A stretch of 64,000 nt of DNA from DATCHW01 sp963806045. Its GTDB lineage: Bacteria; Bacteroidota; Ignavibacteria; Tepidaquicellales; Tepidaquicellaceae. A model generated the notes under the pieces. That model saw only the letters and a list, made by a program, of their open reading frames with translations. It was not told the origin of the DNA and did no database searches. The stretch covers positions 620,001-684,000 of the forward strand of contig CAWDWP010000001.1 in the NCBI GenBank assembly GCA_963806045.1, written 5' to 3'. The first letter of the stretch is position 1. Every line of letters begins with the position of its first letter. Both the position numbers and the translations under genes were made by a program. Below are positions 1 to 8,566 of this stretch, piece by piece.

Positions 1-385
1 CCGCCGCCATAAATATACATTGACCGGAAATTAAATTGATTCCTCTTTCACGCGCTAGTTCCAATGCTTCTTTGGTCTCGGAGCCCTGCTGTATCCAGAT
101 GTGTTTTATATTTCTCAGGATTGCCTGTTTCAAAATTTCCATTGTATTCTTTTTGGCGGTTACAATCAAAATCGCATTTGTGTCGGATGGCAGGGATTCA
201 ACATTACTGTAGCATTCGTCGTTATCAATTGTTTCGGTATTTGGATTTAACGGATAAACTTTCAATCCTTTTTTCTTCAATTCGTTGTATACCATATAGC
301 CAAATCTCTTTGTGTTTCTGGAGACACCTGCAATTCCAATTGCACTCTGAGACATAAATTCTTTAATTTGTGATTGTGATATCAT
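1..385 (-). CDS. CoA-binding domain protein (YccU-like), 3' end beyond window
   Basis: The reverse strand from the ATG at 385 reads MISQSQIKEFMSQSAIGIAG and stays open to the window edge, so the C-terminus is missing. Features of the CoA_binding_2 (Rossmann-like) family are visible: an N-terminal strand with IAGVSRNTKRFGYMV, then VYPLNPN, then the ILIVTAKKN strand and HIWIQQGSETKEAL. Small single-domain proteins of this family bind CoA or a related nucleotide; their physiological role is poorly defined. About 128 residues of the usual 130-140 are present, so only the last few are lost. The start is chosen for length agreement with the family; a later in-frame ATG exists at residue 11. Confidence 0.82.
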   Translation of the reverse strand, partial: MISQSQIKEFMSQSAIGIAGVSRNTKRFGYMVYNELKKKGLKVYPLNPNTETIDNDECYSNVESLPSDTNAILIVTAKKNTMEILKQAILRNIKHIWIQQGSETKEALELARERGINLISGQCIFMAA

Positions 386-544
386 GATAATTGAAAATTT
401 TAATAAATATTCTTTCTGTAAATTTAAAAAAATCAGAAAAAATTTAAAGTCAGAATTTATGCGATATATAAAATATTAAGACCACCGGGTGAGATTATTG
501 CATTTTTCATCCGATGGCTAAAATAATATGTTAATTAAGTACTA

Positions 545-1213
545 TCAGTTTCCGATTAACTGTACTGCATCAATTTCTTTCCAGCCCGGAAATGAATTTG
601 TAGCAAGGGTGATTTTAACAATCTTTGTCTTGTAATCTGTTTTATCAAATTTTACATTAAAGTATTGTATCGTATTTTGTTCATATTTCGTTTTGTCAAT
701 ACCTTCCCAGACTGTATGGTTTTTCCCTTTTCCATCTATCAGTTCAATCTGAATTATCGAACCCGGATTGTAAGATTGCCTGATTTTTATTTCGGTTGCA
801 TTTACAGGTTTTGCATAAGTGAGTTTTACCCACTCTAATCCCATTTGAGATTCTTTCGAAGTCCATGCTTTTCCGTTGTCCCCATAAACTTCCACATCAG
901 GTTTCCCGGTCATTTGCAGAGCTGACCATGACTCAGTTCCCGTATGGTCCTGGTACGATGAACTTGCTTCAGCATCGACAACCCATTGACCCAGGGAATC
1001 ATTTAAAATCTTTTGCTCTTCCAATGCCGCCTTCACTTTTTTCTCTTTGTCAGCCTGTTCCGAAGCAGCCTTCAATGAATCATCTTTCTTTTGCTGTACC
1101 GTCGTTTCTTTCTTTTCCTGAGCACTTCTGTCGTCTTTTTTCGCTTCCTCTTTCTTGCCGCAGGCGGTGAATAGGAATGCAATTAATATAAAAAGATAAA
1201 TAAAATTTTTCAT
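545..1213 (-). CDS. Lipoprotein with C-terminal discoidin-like carbohydrate-binding domain
   Basis: 222 residues. The N-terminus (MKNFIYLFILIAFLFTACGK) is a lipoprotein signal with lipobox FTAC, so the mature protein should be lipid-anchored. Residues about 20-75 are a charged, K/E/Q-rich linker likely to be helical or extended. Residues about 80-222 resemble the galactose-binding/F5-8 type C-like fold found as a glycan-binding module in NADase-type proteins (SSYQDHTGTESWSALQMTG, WVKLTYAKPVNATEIKIRQ, ending WKEIDAVQLIG). A strong Shine-Dalgarno (GGAGGA) precedes the ATG. Sugar binding is inferred from the fold only; the ligand is unknown. Confidence 0.75.
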   Translation of the reverse strand: MKNFIYLFILIAFLFTACGKKEEAKKDDRSAQEKKETTVQQKKDDSLKAASEQADKEKKVKAALEEQKILNDSLGQWVVDAEASSSYQDHTGTESWSALQMTGKPDVEVYGDNGKAWTSKESQMGLEWVKLTYAKPVNATEIKIRQSYNPGSIIQIELIDGKGKNHTVWEGIDKTKYEQNTIQYFNVKFDKTDYKTKIVKITLATNSFPGWKEIDAVQLIGN

Positions 1214-1437
1214 TTTGTCCTCCAGTAAGTTAGTAAATAATTTTTAATGAATTATTTTTTTTGATAATCCAGTTATGAAAATAGAATGTAGTAGTGTTAA
1301 CGTTAAAAATAAACTTAATTATTTTATCACTAATATTCTGATGGAATTCCAAAAATGTAAATAAATTTTTTATTTTAATGCAATTTCCTTTGCGTTGAAT
1401 ATTCTCTTTGTTATCAATATTTTAAAATAAAAAATCT

Positions 1438-1992
1438 ATGAAAAACCTGTTCGCTTTAATATTACTTTTTTTAACATCCGTCCGGTTTTTAGGCTGCCCT
1501 TATACCTCAAATGTTCCAATTGATAAGCCAAATATGAAGATCGAAAACAGTTATTTAGGTGTTTGGTCTGAAACTAATATCTCGACAGTTAGATATGATA
1601 TAAAAAAATTAAATGATTTTGAATATTTAATCATTCAATTACCTGATACTACTTCAAGAAATATTAATTCATTTGATAATGATACAGAGCAATCTAACGA
1701 TGTAAAAAAATCGTCCGATACAACAACTTATACGGGGCATATTTCAAAAATAAAAGATTTTTATTTTCTGAACCTTAAATCAAAAGGTGAAAATTTCCTT
1801 GAAGCTAACAAGTATAATATTTTTAAAATAGATTTTACCGGCAGCTCTGAATTCAGATTAACTGAAATTACATCTAATATTAAAGAACAATTCGATAACT
1901 CGAACGATTTAAGAAATTTTATAGAAAAATATATGGATTCAGGCATCAGTTTCTTTTATGGGTCTGAAAGTACATATCTAAAAGAAAAATAA
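1438..1992 (+). CDS. Predicted lipoprotein of unknown function
   Basis: 184 residues beginning MKNLFALILLFLTSVRFLGC, a plausible lipoprotein signal with cysteine at residue 20 (LGC box). The rest is hydrophilic and rich in Asn, Asp, Ser and Lys, with alternating short beta-like segments (YLGVWSETN, YLIIQLPD, FEYLIIQ) and no motif I recognise. The GVWSE start of the mature part is reminiscent of small lipocalin-like secreted domains, but this is weak. It lies 14 bases upstream of the M28 peptidase gene on the same strand, so the two could be co-transcribed. Confidence 0.6.
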   Translation: MKNLFALILLFLTSVRFLGCPYTSNVPIDKPNMKIENSYLGVWSETNISTVRYDIKKLNDFEYLIIQLPDTTSRNINSFDNDTEQSNDVKKSSDTTTYTGHISKIKDFYFLNLKSKGENFLEANKYNIFKIDFTGSSEFRLTEITSNIKEQFDNSNDLRNFIEKYMDSGISFFYGSESTYLKEK

Positions 1993-2006
1993 ATTATAAT
2001 TACCAT

Positions 2007-4022
2007 ATGAGAAAAATTATTACTGTTTTATTTATTTTTACCACGTTTCAGATTTCTTTCTCACAGATAATATTTTACAACAAGATAGATTCATTGGTTA
2101 ATATTGTTTCAGTAAACAGTATATTAAAATTTGACCGCGAATTATCAGGAGATACGCTTACTTCTATCGGAAGTCTTCCTTATTTAATATATTCAAGATA
2201 TTATACATCTCCTTCTAATATTAAAGCTGCGCAGTATATATATGAAAAGTTTCAAAGTTTCGGACTCAATACAAGGTTTCAGAACAATAATTCTACTAAC
2301 GTAAATGTTATAGGGGAAAAAACAGGTTCTCTTTATCCGAATCAATATATAATAGTAAGTGCACATTATGATAATTATAGAAGCAGTGTTACAGGTATTG
2401 ATACAGTTCACGGGGCAGATGATAATGCTTCCGGGGTTTGCGGAGTTCTCGAATCTGCCAGACTGCTTGCCAATTTTAATTCAAAATATACCTTACTGTT
2501 TATTGCCTTTGACGAAGAAGAAATGGGATTATTTGGTAGTATGGCATTTGTAGATTCTGTTTATGCTCATAATGATTCTATTGTGGCTGTGCTTAATATG
2601 GATATGATTGCCTGGGATGGAAATAATGATTTTAAACAAACTATTATGACCGATTCAAGATCTGATGTGCTCGCAAATGAATATATAAATGTATGCCAGC
2701 TGTATTCTCTTGGTATTCAGGTCGCAAATAGAACCGCCAGCAGTGGAAGCGACCACTGGTATTTTTGGCAAAAAGGATATAAAGCTATCACTTCCATTGA
2801 ATATACAAGCGATTTCAATCCTTATTATCATACAATTCAGGATAATTTTTCTCATGTAATACCGGAATACTTCCTGAGACTTACAAAAGCTGCTGTTGCA
2901 ACAGTTGCATCGTGGGCTGTGGATTACAGATATTATATTTCCCACACTCCTATTGCATCCGGTATCGATACTTCTGCGAAAACAGTTAATGCAATAATCA
3001 ATTTCCCAATTTCGATTGGTTCAGGTTCTAATGCACCGAGATTGTATTATAAAATCGGGAATGGAAGTTATAATTTTGTAAATGCTTTCACTATAAGCGC
3101 AAACAATTACAGTTTCGGAATTCCGGGACAACCGGCAGGTTCAAAGGTTACTTATTATTTAGCAGCACAGGATTCAACCGGAAACTATGTATGCACATAT
3201 CCGGCAGGTGGAAGCGGCTCCAATCCGCCGGGGACAACACCTCCGCCAAATCCGATTGTTTATTATATATTAACAAATTACAATCAGTGCTCTAATACAG
3301 TACCCAAGCCTATTAATAATCTTCAGATTACTCAGGACACAATTAATATATCTCAAAGTGGAATCATTAATGATGTTAATGTAAATCTCACTATTAATCA
3401 TGCCAACGACGGCGATCTGTTTATTATGGTTATTTCTCCGAATAGCAGCACAACTCTATCACAATATATCGGTGAAGGAGGACAAAATTATATAAATACT
3501 ACTTTTGATGATTCTGCATCAATACCTATTACTGCCGCATCACCGCCTTTTACCGGAACCTTCAAGCCGCAGGGATTATTATCATTGCTTAACAATCAAT
3601 CTGTTGCAGGAAAATGGATATTAAAAATATACGATAAAGCATCACCGAATACCGGTTCTTTGATTAGCTGGTGCCTCAATATTAAATATACTACTCCAAT
3701 TGGAATTGTCGAAAATATTTCTGTTACAAAAGGATTTGCATTATATCAAAATTATCCGAATCCGTTTAATCCCGTGACGAAAATAAAATTTGAAATTCCA
3801 TCACTTTTGTCATTCCCGCATGTTCTTAGCGGGAATTCATTAGTAACGTTAAAAGTTTATGATATTATCGGTAAAGAAATTACAACGCTCATAAATGAGC
3901 AGTTACAATCCGGTACTTATGAAACAGAATGGGACGGAAGCAACAATCCGTCCGGAATTTATTTTTATAAATTGACAGCCGGAGATTATACAGAGACTAA
4001 AAAAATGCTATTAATTAAATAA
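2007..4022 (+). CDS. M28 family zinc aminopeptidase with P-domain and T9SS type A sorting domain
   Basis: 671 residues. A signal peptide (about 1-20, ending FSQ) is followed by an M28 peptidase domain (about 50-310). Its likely metal ligands are His120 (SAHYDN), Asp138/139 (HGADDNASG), Glu171/172 (FDEEEMGLFGS), Asp199 (NMDMIAWD) and a late His (YYHTIQDN). A linker rich in Gly/Pro leads to a proprotein-convertase P-like beta domain (about 430-565). A T9SS C-terminal sorting domain follows (about 580-671; LYQNYPNPFNPVTKIKFEIP, ending KKMLLIK). The protein is therefore expected to be secreted by the type IX system and to cleave N-terminal residues from extracellular peptides. The sorting domain carries a small insertion encoded by a perfect hairpin (see 3812-3836). 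Confidence 0.93.
   Translation: MRKIITVLFIFTTFQISFSQIIFYNKIDSLVNIVSVNSILKFDRELSGDTLTSIGSLPYLIYSRYYTSPSNIKAAQYIYEKFQSFGLNTRFQNNNSTNVNVIGEKTGSLYPNQYIIVSAHYDNYRSSVTGIDTVHGADDNASGVCGVLESARLLANFNSKYTLLFIAFDEEEMGLFGSMAFVDSVYAHNDSIVAVLNMDMIAWDGNNDFKQTIMTDSRSDVLANEYINVCQLYSLGIQVANRTASSGSDHWYFWQKGYKAITSIEYTSDFNPYYHTIQDNFSHVIPEYFLRLTKAAVATVASWAVDYRYYISHTPIASGIDTSAKTVNAIINFPISIGSGSNAPRLYYKIGNGSYNFVNAFTISANNYSFGIPGQPAGSKVTYYLAAQDSTGNYVCTYPAGGSGSNPPGTTPPPNPIVYYILTNYNQCSNTVPKPINNLQITQDTINISQSGIINDVNVNLTINHANDGDLFIMVISPNSSTTLSQYIGEGGQNYINTTFDDSASIPITAASPPFTGTFKPQGLLSLLNNQSVAGKWILKIYDKASPNTGSLISWCLNIKYTTPIGIVENISVTKGFALYQNYPNPFNPVTKIKFEIPSLLSFPHVLSGNSLVTLKVYDIIGKEITTLINEQLQSGTYETEWDGSNNPSGIYFYKLTAGDYTETKKMLLIK
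3812..3836. repeat. Perfect 8-bp hairpin inside the T9SS sorting-domain coding sequence
   Basis: ATTCCCGC (3812-3819) and GCGGGAAT (3829-3836) form a perfect inverted repeat around the loop ATGTTCTTA. It encodes residues FPHVLSGN within a surface loop of the sorting domain. A second hairpin with a closely related loop (GTTCTTT between CCGAT-type arms) lies in non-coding DNA at 5571-5590. This suggests a dispersed palindromic element that was tolerated in-frame here. Confidence 0.6.
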
Positions 4023-4114
4023 TGATAGTTAGTTAATTAATAGTCCTCCGATCTTTATGGCGGGCTGATGATAAAATGATTTTTAAGTACAAAATTTATT
4101 CAGAGTAATAATAC

Positions 4115-4672
4115 TTAATATATGAACGGTATTATGCGTTTTGTTTTATTGATATATTCCAGATATTGTTTTCCGAATTGTTCAGCCAGAACATTCTCTT
4201 CAATTCTCATTCTATAAATAAAAGCGAATAAAGTCGGCAGAAATATTATCATCAGGCTAAGCCAGTTATTTAAAGAAAGTCCAAACCCAAGAAACGATAA
4301 TAAAGAACCTGTATAAGAAGGATGTCTTAAGTATTTATAGAATCCGCTTTGTATCAGTTTATGGTCATCCCGGATTGTAACATTAACAGTGAAAAATCTT
4401 CCCAATTGTTTAATTGCAGCGAATCGGATAATCATACCAATAATAATTATTATTACTCCAATTAACGAAAGTAGTTCGCCTGGAATAAGGGGATGAGCAA
4501 AATTTGCTGATACAAAAACTCCGATTGTTATTGAAAAAATGATTGAAACCCAGAGATAATTTTCAGTATTTTTATCAGAATACTTTTTATCAGACTTACC
4601 CGAACGAACAAAACGGTTTAAATATATTTCAGAGAAAAACCATATGAGGTATATTACTTGATATATGTTCAT
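4115..4672 (-). CDS. Isoprenylcysteine carboxyl methyltransferase-like membrane protein
   Basis: 185 residues with four to five predicted membrane segments. The C-terminal half carries the ICMT/phospholipid methyltransferase signature: GRFFTVNVTIRDDHKLIQSG, then YKYLRHPSYTG, then RIEENVLAEQFGKQYLEY. In this superfamily the RHPxY and E-E-x-L regions form the S-adenosylmethionine site. Bacterial members methylate small or lipid substrates that are usually unknown, so the substrate here cannot be named. It lies 6 bases downstream of the VOC gene on the same strand and is probably co-transcribed with it. Confidence 0.85.
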   Translation of the reverse strand: MNIYQVIYLIWFFSEIYLNRFVRSGKSDKKYSDKNTENYLWVSIIFSITIGVFVSANFAHPLIPGELLSLIGVIIIIIGMIIRFAAIKQLGRFFTVNVTIRDDHKLIQSGFYKYLRHPSYTGSLLSFLGFGLSLNNWLSLMIIFLPTLFAFIYRMRIEENVLAEQFGKQYLEYINKTKRIIPFIY

Positions 4673-4678
4673 AAACTA

Positions 4679-5017
4679 TTATTTTTTCTTTTTAATCTGT
4701 ATGAACTCAATCGGAGCACCATTTTCTTCAATAAATGCTACGATATTCCCTTCTGAAGGACTGTTTGGTTCTATAATTACTTTCTTTCCTATAATCGCTT
4801 CATATATATCATCAACTTCAAAAGCTATATGCGGTAATGTTTTTACAATCTCGGGCAACTGGCAATCTTTTTCATATCTCATCCATTCAATTCCATATTC
4901 GCTTTTCTCGTAGCCATAATGGTAAACCTTATAATCTTTTAAATATACTTCTCCTTCAATCGGAATATCTGTCGGTATTCCAATATGATGATATTTTAAT
5001 TTTAGTTTTTTAGTCAT
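4679..5017 (-). CDS. VOC (glyoxalase/bleomycin-resistance) superfamily protein
   Basis: 112 residues. The protein reads as one vicinal-oxygen-chelate unit: KYHHIGIPT at the start supplies the first-strand His, LPHIAFEVDD the second motif, and IVAFIEENGAPIEFIQIKKK the final strand with a Glu. This is half the size of two-domain VOC enzymes, so it should act as a dimer if it is an enzyme. The metal ligands (His, His, Glu) look retained, but no reaction can be assigned. Sits 3 bases from the upstream lipocalin-like gene in a minus-strand cluster. Confidence 0.8.
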   Translation of the reverse strand: MTKKLKLKYHHIGIPTDIPIEGEVYLKDYKVYHYGYEKSEYGIEWMRYEKDCQLPEIVKTLPHIAFEVDDIYEAIIGKKVIIEPNSPSEGNIVAFIEENGAPIEFIQIKKKK

Positions 5018-5020
5018 TAC

Positions 5021-5527
5021 TCAATATTTAATCCACCATAGTCTTGACTTTTTTCCGCCGACAATTTCGTGTGCAGTTAAAATTAAGGTGTCATTCTTGA
5101 ATTCAAAATCACGTGTTAATATTGTTCCCCAGTTCTTTGGCTCCGTTGCAGAAAGCCGTTTGTGTTCTATAATGTTATCGGTAATTTTATAATCAGCAAA
5201 GTAAACCCAGTTAGATTGATAGAATTTCACTAATTCTTTTAAACTCTCAATGTTTAAACTGTCGGGATTTTTATTCGTGTTAAAATCTTTGTATCCTTTT
5301 GAAGTGATTTGAACGCCCATATGTCCCTGTCCGTCATATATAATGTATCCTGTCCACCCGGTAAATGTAGAGTCATATAGCCATTTGCCGGAGACATTGT
5401 CGAGCGATTCGATTTTATCGAGTCTCCACATTCCGGAAAATTTGCATTCATCCGTTTGCACTTTGTGGCTGCAAGCAGAAAAGGGCAGGAGCACAAATAT
5501 AGCAAATAATAATTTTAATAATTTCAT
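5021..5527 (-). CDS. Lipocalin-like domain lipoprotein
   Basis: 168 residues. A lipoprotein signal (LLPFSACSHK, Cys19) is followed by a domain resembling the lipocalin-like family often found in small secreted bacterial proteins: FSGMWRLDKIESLD at the first strand, then GYIIYDGQGHMGVQIT, then ADYKITDNIIEHKRLSATEP and LTRDFEFKNDTLILTAHEI. It ends WWIKY. Such proteins are thought to bind small hydrophobic molecules; no ligand can be deduced. First gene of a three-gene minus-strand cluster with the VOC and ICMT-like genes, spaced by 3-6 bases. Confidence 0.75.
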   Translation of the reverse strand: MKLLKLLFAIFVLLPFSACSHKVQTDECKFSGMWRLDKIESLDNVSGKWLYDSTFTGWTGYIIYDGQGHMGVQITSKGYKDFNTNKNPDSLNIESLKELVKFYQSNWVYFADYKITDNIIEHKRLSATEPKNWGTILTRDFEFKNDTLILTAHEIVGGKKSRLWWIKY

Positions 5528-5611
5528 ATGTCAAAAAATTTAAATTTATTTATGTTTATTTATCGTCATTTCCGATAAAGAACATCGGGACTACCGATTA
5601 AATAACTATCA

Positions 5612-5690
5612 TTATTTAATCAGCAGCATTTTTTTATGTCAGTACATTCTTCTAAGGTTAAACAGTAAAGATATTCTCCGTAAAAAACGT
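5612..5690 (-). pseudogene. Possible remnant of a T9SS sorting-domain tail
   Basis: On the minus strand the codons before the TAA at 5612-5614 read HKKMLLIK, the exact ending of T9SS type A domains (KKMLLIK also ends the protein at 2007-4022). One frame away, just upstream, YLYCLTLEECTD resembles the preceding IYFYKLTAGDYTE strand. A stop and a frame change separate the two, and nothing longer is preserved. The bases just after the stop resemble those just after the M28 gene. I read it as a decayed copy of a sorting-domain end, but it is short and could be chance. Confidence 0.35.
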
Positions 5691-5745
5691 TCTATATTGA
5701 CTTTATTTATCTCGAAAAAAATATTTTATAAAAATTCTCGAATTC

Positions 5746-6093
5746 TCACTTAACATCAGGTAATCCATACTGTATTATTTTCACCTTTTCTTCAGTAATT
5801 AAAGCACTGCCGATAAAATTATTTTCATCGAAAGCTTTCTTTAATTCCTCAATTCTTTCTTCCGTATCAACAATTTCGATTACAATAGGCAGGTCGCTCG
5901 ATAGCTCTAATAAATTTGAAGTATGTATTTTGCTTGCTTTACCAAAACCTTCAATGCCTCTCAAAACAGTTATTCCTGAATAATGATTCTTTCTAAGGTA
6001 TACCGTAATATATTTATAAAGACTTGTATGATTATATTTATCGGATTCACCAATAAATATTCTCAATAACGTGGCTGTAGATTCTTTTTTCAT
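5746..6093 (-). CDS. DUF190 family protein, CrcB partner
   Basis: 115 residues. Matches the DUF190 pattern: ATLLRIFIGESDKYNHTSLY, then VLRGIEGFGKASKIHTS, then LPIVIEIVDTEERI and ending VKIIQYG. The family has a PII-like ferredoxin fold and is commonly encoded beside CrcB. Its start codon lies 1 base after the crcB stop, so translation is probably coupled. A role in fluoride handling is inferred from this linkage rather than from a catalytic motif. Confidence 0.88.
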   Translation of the reverse strand: MKKESTATLLRIFIGESDKYNHTSLYKYITVYLRKNHYSGITVLRGIEGFGKASKIHTSNLLELSSDLPIVIEIVDTEERIEELKKAFDENNFIGSALITEEKVKIIQYGLPDVK

Positions 6094-6094
6094 T

Positions 6095-6472
6095 TTATTT
6101 TGTAATTAAAATTGCCAATTCCTTACCTAAATAAACAGCTATTAAGCAAAGGAATATATTAAAAAATAAATTTAAGCCGAAATAAAAAAATTCTTTCCCT
6201 TCAAATAACGTAAACGATTCATAAGCAAAAGTTGACATTGTTGTAAACGCTCCGATAAATCCAATTGATATAAAATCTCTTACATTTGTTGGAACAGATT
6301 TTCCAAAAGAGATACTGTATAAAATAAAACCAAGTAAAAGACTTCCAATAAAATTTACAGTAAATGTTCCAAGCGGAAATGTTGTAACGAAGCTATTAAG
6401 ATATTTTGATACAAGAAATCTTGAAATTGAACCTAAGAATCCACCGAACCCGATAGATAATACATGATACAT
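6095..6472 (-). CDS. crcB: CrcB/Fluc fluoride channel
   Basis: 125 residues, the normal length, with four membrane segments. It shows the hallmark GGFLGSISRFLVSKYLN near the N-terminus, GTFTVNFIGSLLLGF in the second helix (the conserved Asn), and GFIGAFTTMSTFAYESF in the third (the TTFSTF-like stretch with pore Phe residues). The protein exports fluoride passively as a dual-topology dimer in the inner membrane. It heads a two-gene unit with DUF190. I looked for a fluoride riboswitch in the 69 bases upstream and found none. Confidence 0.93.
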   Translation of the reverse strand: MYHVLSIGFGGFLGSISRFLVSKYLNSFVTTFPLGTFTVNFIGSLLLGFILYSISFGKSVPTNVRDFISIGFIGAFTTMSTFAYESFTLFEGKEFFYFGLNLFFNIFLCLIAVYLGKELAILITK

Positions 6473-6541
6473 ATTAAAATATTTTTCTTTATAGATTTTT
6501 TTTATTTTAATAAATGGATAGAAAAATTATTTTTTTCACAA

Positions 6542-7823
6542 CTACTGGTTCTTAAATGCTTTTCTTCCTGCAAATTTTGCTTCGTTGCCCAGCATTTTTT
6601 CTATTTTGAGTAAGCGGTTGAACTTTGCTATCCTTTCGCTTCTGCATCCCGAACCTGTCTTCAAATGACCGGCACTTACTGCAACAGTTAAGTCTGCAAT
6701 AGTCGTATCTTCTGTTTCACCTGAGCGATGAGATATAAAACAATTATAATTATTTTTTACTGCAAGATTTATTGTATCGAGCGTTTCAGTAACGGTTCCG
6801 ATTTGATTTAATTTTATTAATACAGAATTTGCAATTCCAGCTTTAATTCCTTCTGCTAATATCTTCGGATTAGTGCAAAATAAGTCATCACCTACAATCT
6901 CAATTTTATTTCCCAATTCATCTGTAAGCATTTTCCATCCTTTCCAATCGTTTTCCGCCATACCGTCTTCTATCAGAATAATAGGATAGCGATTAACCCA
7001 GTCAACCCAGTGTTTCACCATATCTTCAGAGGTCCTTTTTGATTTATCTGATTTGAAATTTACATAAAATCCATCGTCAAACATTTCACTTGCTGCCGGG
7101 TCAAGGCATATTGAAATATCATCTCCCGGGTTTGTATCCTGCCTGAACTATTGCCTCCATTATCACTTCCATTGCTTCTTCGTTTGATTTAAAATTTGGT
7201 GCAAAGCCGCCCTCATCGCCTACGCCCGTGTTATATCCTTTTTTAATCAGAATATTTTTAAGTGTGTGGAATGTTTCAACTCCCATTCTGATGGATTCAG
7301 TAAAGTTCGGAGCATTGTGAGGAACAATCATAAATTCCTGGAAGTCAACATTGTTATCTGAATGTTTACCGCCGTTTATGATATTCAGACAGGGTACAGG
7401 AAGTAAATTTGCATCCATCCCGCCTAAATACTGAAATAATGGAATACCGAGAAATACTGATGCAGCTTTTGCTGAAGCCATCGAAACTCCAAGTATTGCA
7501 TTTGCTCCGAATTTCGATTTATTAGGGGTTCCATCTAGTTCTATCATTTTTAAATCAATCTCTTTTTGTTCTGTAACAATCATTCCGATTATTTCCGGTG
7601 CGATTTTTTTATTTACATTTTCAACGGCTTTTAATACGCCTTTTCCGTTATACCTTTTTTTATCACCGTCACGCAATTCCATTGCTTCCTTTTCACCGGT
7701 TGATGCTCCGGATGGAACAAATGCATTAACAGTAATGCCATTATCGAGATTCATTTCAACTTCAACTGTTGGATTTCCCCTTGAATCCAGAACTTCAAGT
7801 GCTTCAATTTTTTTTATTTTCAT
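6542..7823 (-). CDS. eno: Enolase, interrupted by a single-base frameshift
   Basis: Enolase converts 2-phosphoglycerate to phosphoenolpyruvate. The first 234 codons (from ATG 7823) and the last part read as one 426-residue enolase once a single extra base near 7124-7130 is ignored. Without it the junction becomes AGYKPGDDISICLDPAASE. Substrate and Mg motifs are intact on both sides: GASTGEKEA, GDEGGFAPN, LIEDGMAENDW, GDDLFCTN, LIKLNQIGT and SHRSGETEDTTIADL. The extra G lies in CCCGGG. As the enzyme is nearly always essential and both halves are otherwise perfect, a sequence error is the likeliest cause. Shine-Dalgarno AAGGAG precedes the ATG. Confidence 0.93.
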
Positions 7824-8177
7824 TTTGCTTTACTCCTTTTAAGTATTTTTGTTTTAAATCGTTTTTTATGTCTTCTGTATAAAGTAAAATAGATTTTATA
7901 AAATAGTTCATTTGAGGAAATTTAATATCACTATTTTTCTCTTTAATCAATTTTCATTTCAGGATGAGTTTAAATAATTCTTTTTCAGGAACCATTTTAA
8001 GTTAATTTAATATAATTAATTAAAAAATTAAGGTCGGTAACATAATCTTTGATATTAATTTTTCAGTCAAAGATAGTTTTTATAAATTGTTTTCGGGAAA
8101 TTTCGTAGATTATATATCAAAAATGATTTTTAAGTTCGGGTTAATATTCTTATGTAAATTCATCAATGCCGGTTAAC
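7824..8177. other. Intergenic region upstream of enolase
   Basis: About 350 bases without a credible gene. It is very AT-rich and lies between the enolase start and the terminator of the RRM gene; both genes are transcribed leftwards, so it should contain the enolase promoter. I found no clear inverted repeat or recognisable operator beyond the ribosome binding site at about 7828-7836. Confidence 0.5.
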
Positions 8178-8213
8178 ATAAAAAAAACCGGTACACCTTT
8201 CGGTATACCGGTT
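8178..8213 (-). terminator. Rho-independent terminator of the RRM gene
   Basis: On the minus strand AACCGGTATACC and GGTGTACCGGTT form a 12-bp stem with one G-U pair, closed by a GAAA tetraloop, followed directly by an uninterrupted run of U. It starts 23 bases after the stop of the RNA-binding protein gene. This is the clearest intrinsic terminator in the window. Confidence 0.92.
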
Positions 8214-8235
8214 AAAGATTGACGTATCTAATATT

Positions 8236-8541
8236 TTAGTAGTTTCTTCTTGGTCTTCTGTCGTGACCACCGCCGCCGCCACTTCTGTTACCTGATTCAG
8301 TCTTTGGTTTTGCAACATTGACTGTAAGAGGTCTGCCGTTGAATAATTGACCATCAAGTTCCTTGATAGCTTTTTCACCGGCTTCTTTGTCAGGCATTTC
8401 GATGAATCCGAAGCCTTTTAGCACTTTGGTGTAATTGTCTCTGATGAGTGTAATATCGGTTACTTCACCGAATTCGGCGAATGCATCCCGGATTTCATTC
8501 TCAGTCGATTCTCTTGAAATGTTTCCTACGTAAATTTTCAT
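8236..8541 (-). CDS. RNA-recognition-motif (RRM) RNA-binding protein
   Basis: 101 residues. A single RRM fills residues 1-80: RNP2 is KIYVGNIS at 2-9 and RNP1 is KGFGFIEM at about 42-49, with the aromatic residues needed for base stacking (Tyr4, Phe44, Phe46). A short Gly/Arg-rich tail follows (GGGGGHDRRPRRNY), like bacterial Rbp proteins of cyanobacteria and Bacteroidota. These bind single-stranded RNA and are often linked to cold response. The gene is monocistronic, with a strong terminator and a small hairpin directly before its ribosome binding site, which would suit post-transcriptional control. Confidence 0.93.
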   Translation of the reverse strand: MKIYVGNISRESTENEIRDAFAEFGEVTDITLIRDNYTKVLKGFGFIEMPDKEAGEKAIKELDGQLFNGRPLTVNVAKPKTESGNRSGGGGGHDRRPRRNY

Positions 8542-8547
8542 TTTTTT

Positions 8548-8566
8548 CTCCTGCCTTATTGAAGGC
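8548..8566 (-). promoter_or_regulatory. Hairpin abutting the ribosome binding site of the RRM gene
   Basis: On the transcript GCCTT-CAAT-AAGGC (8566-8553) forms a 5-bp hairpin placed immediately before the Shine-Dalgarno AGGAG (8552-8548). Such a position could affect ribosome access or provide a binding site for the protein itself (autoregulation). This is inference from placement only; the stem is short. Confidence 0.4.

Noticed and set aside
6473..6541. Fluoride riboswitch upstream of crcB
   Set aside because: The short AT-rich gap has no GGNGAUG-type pseudoknot core.
6542..7823. Two separate genes (enolase N- and C-terminal proteins)
   Set aside because: Both halves align to one enolase with a single extra base; split enolases are not an expected architecture.
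8163..8378. 71-codon frame overlapping the RRM gene end
   Set aside because: It overlaps both the RRM coding region and its terminator stem; codon pattern is that of a shifted frame.
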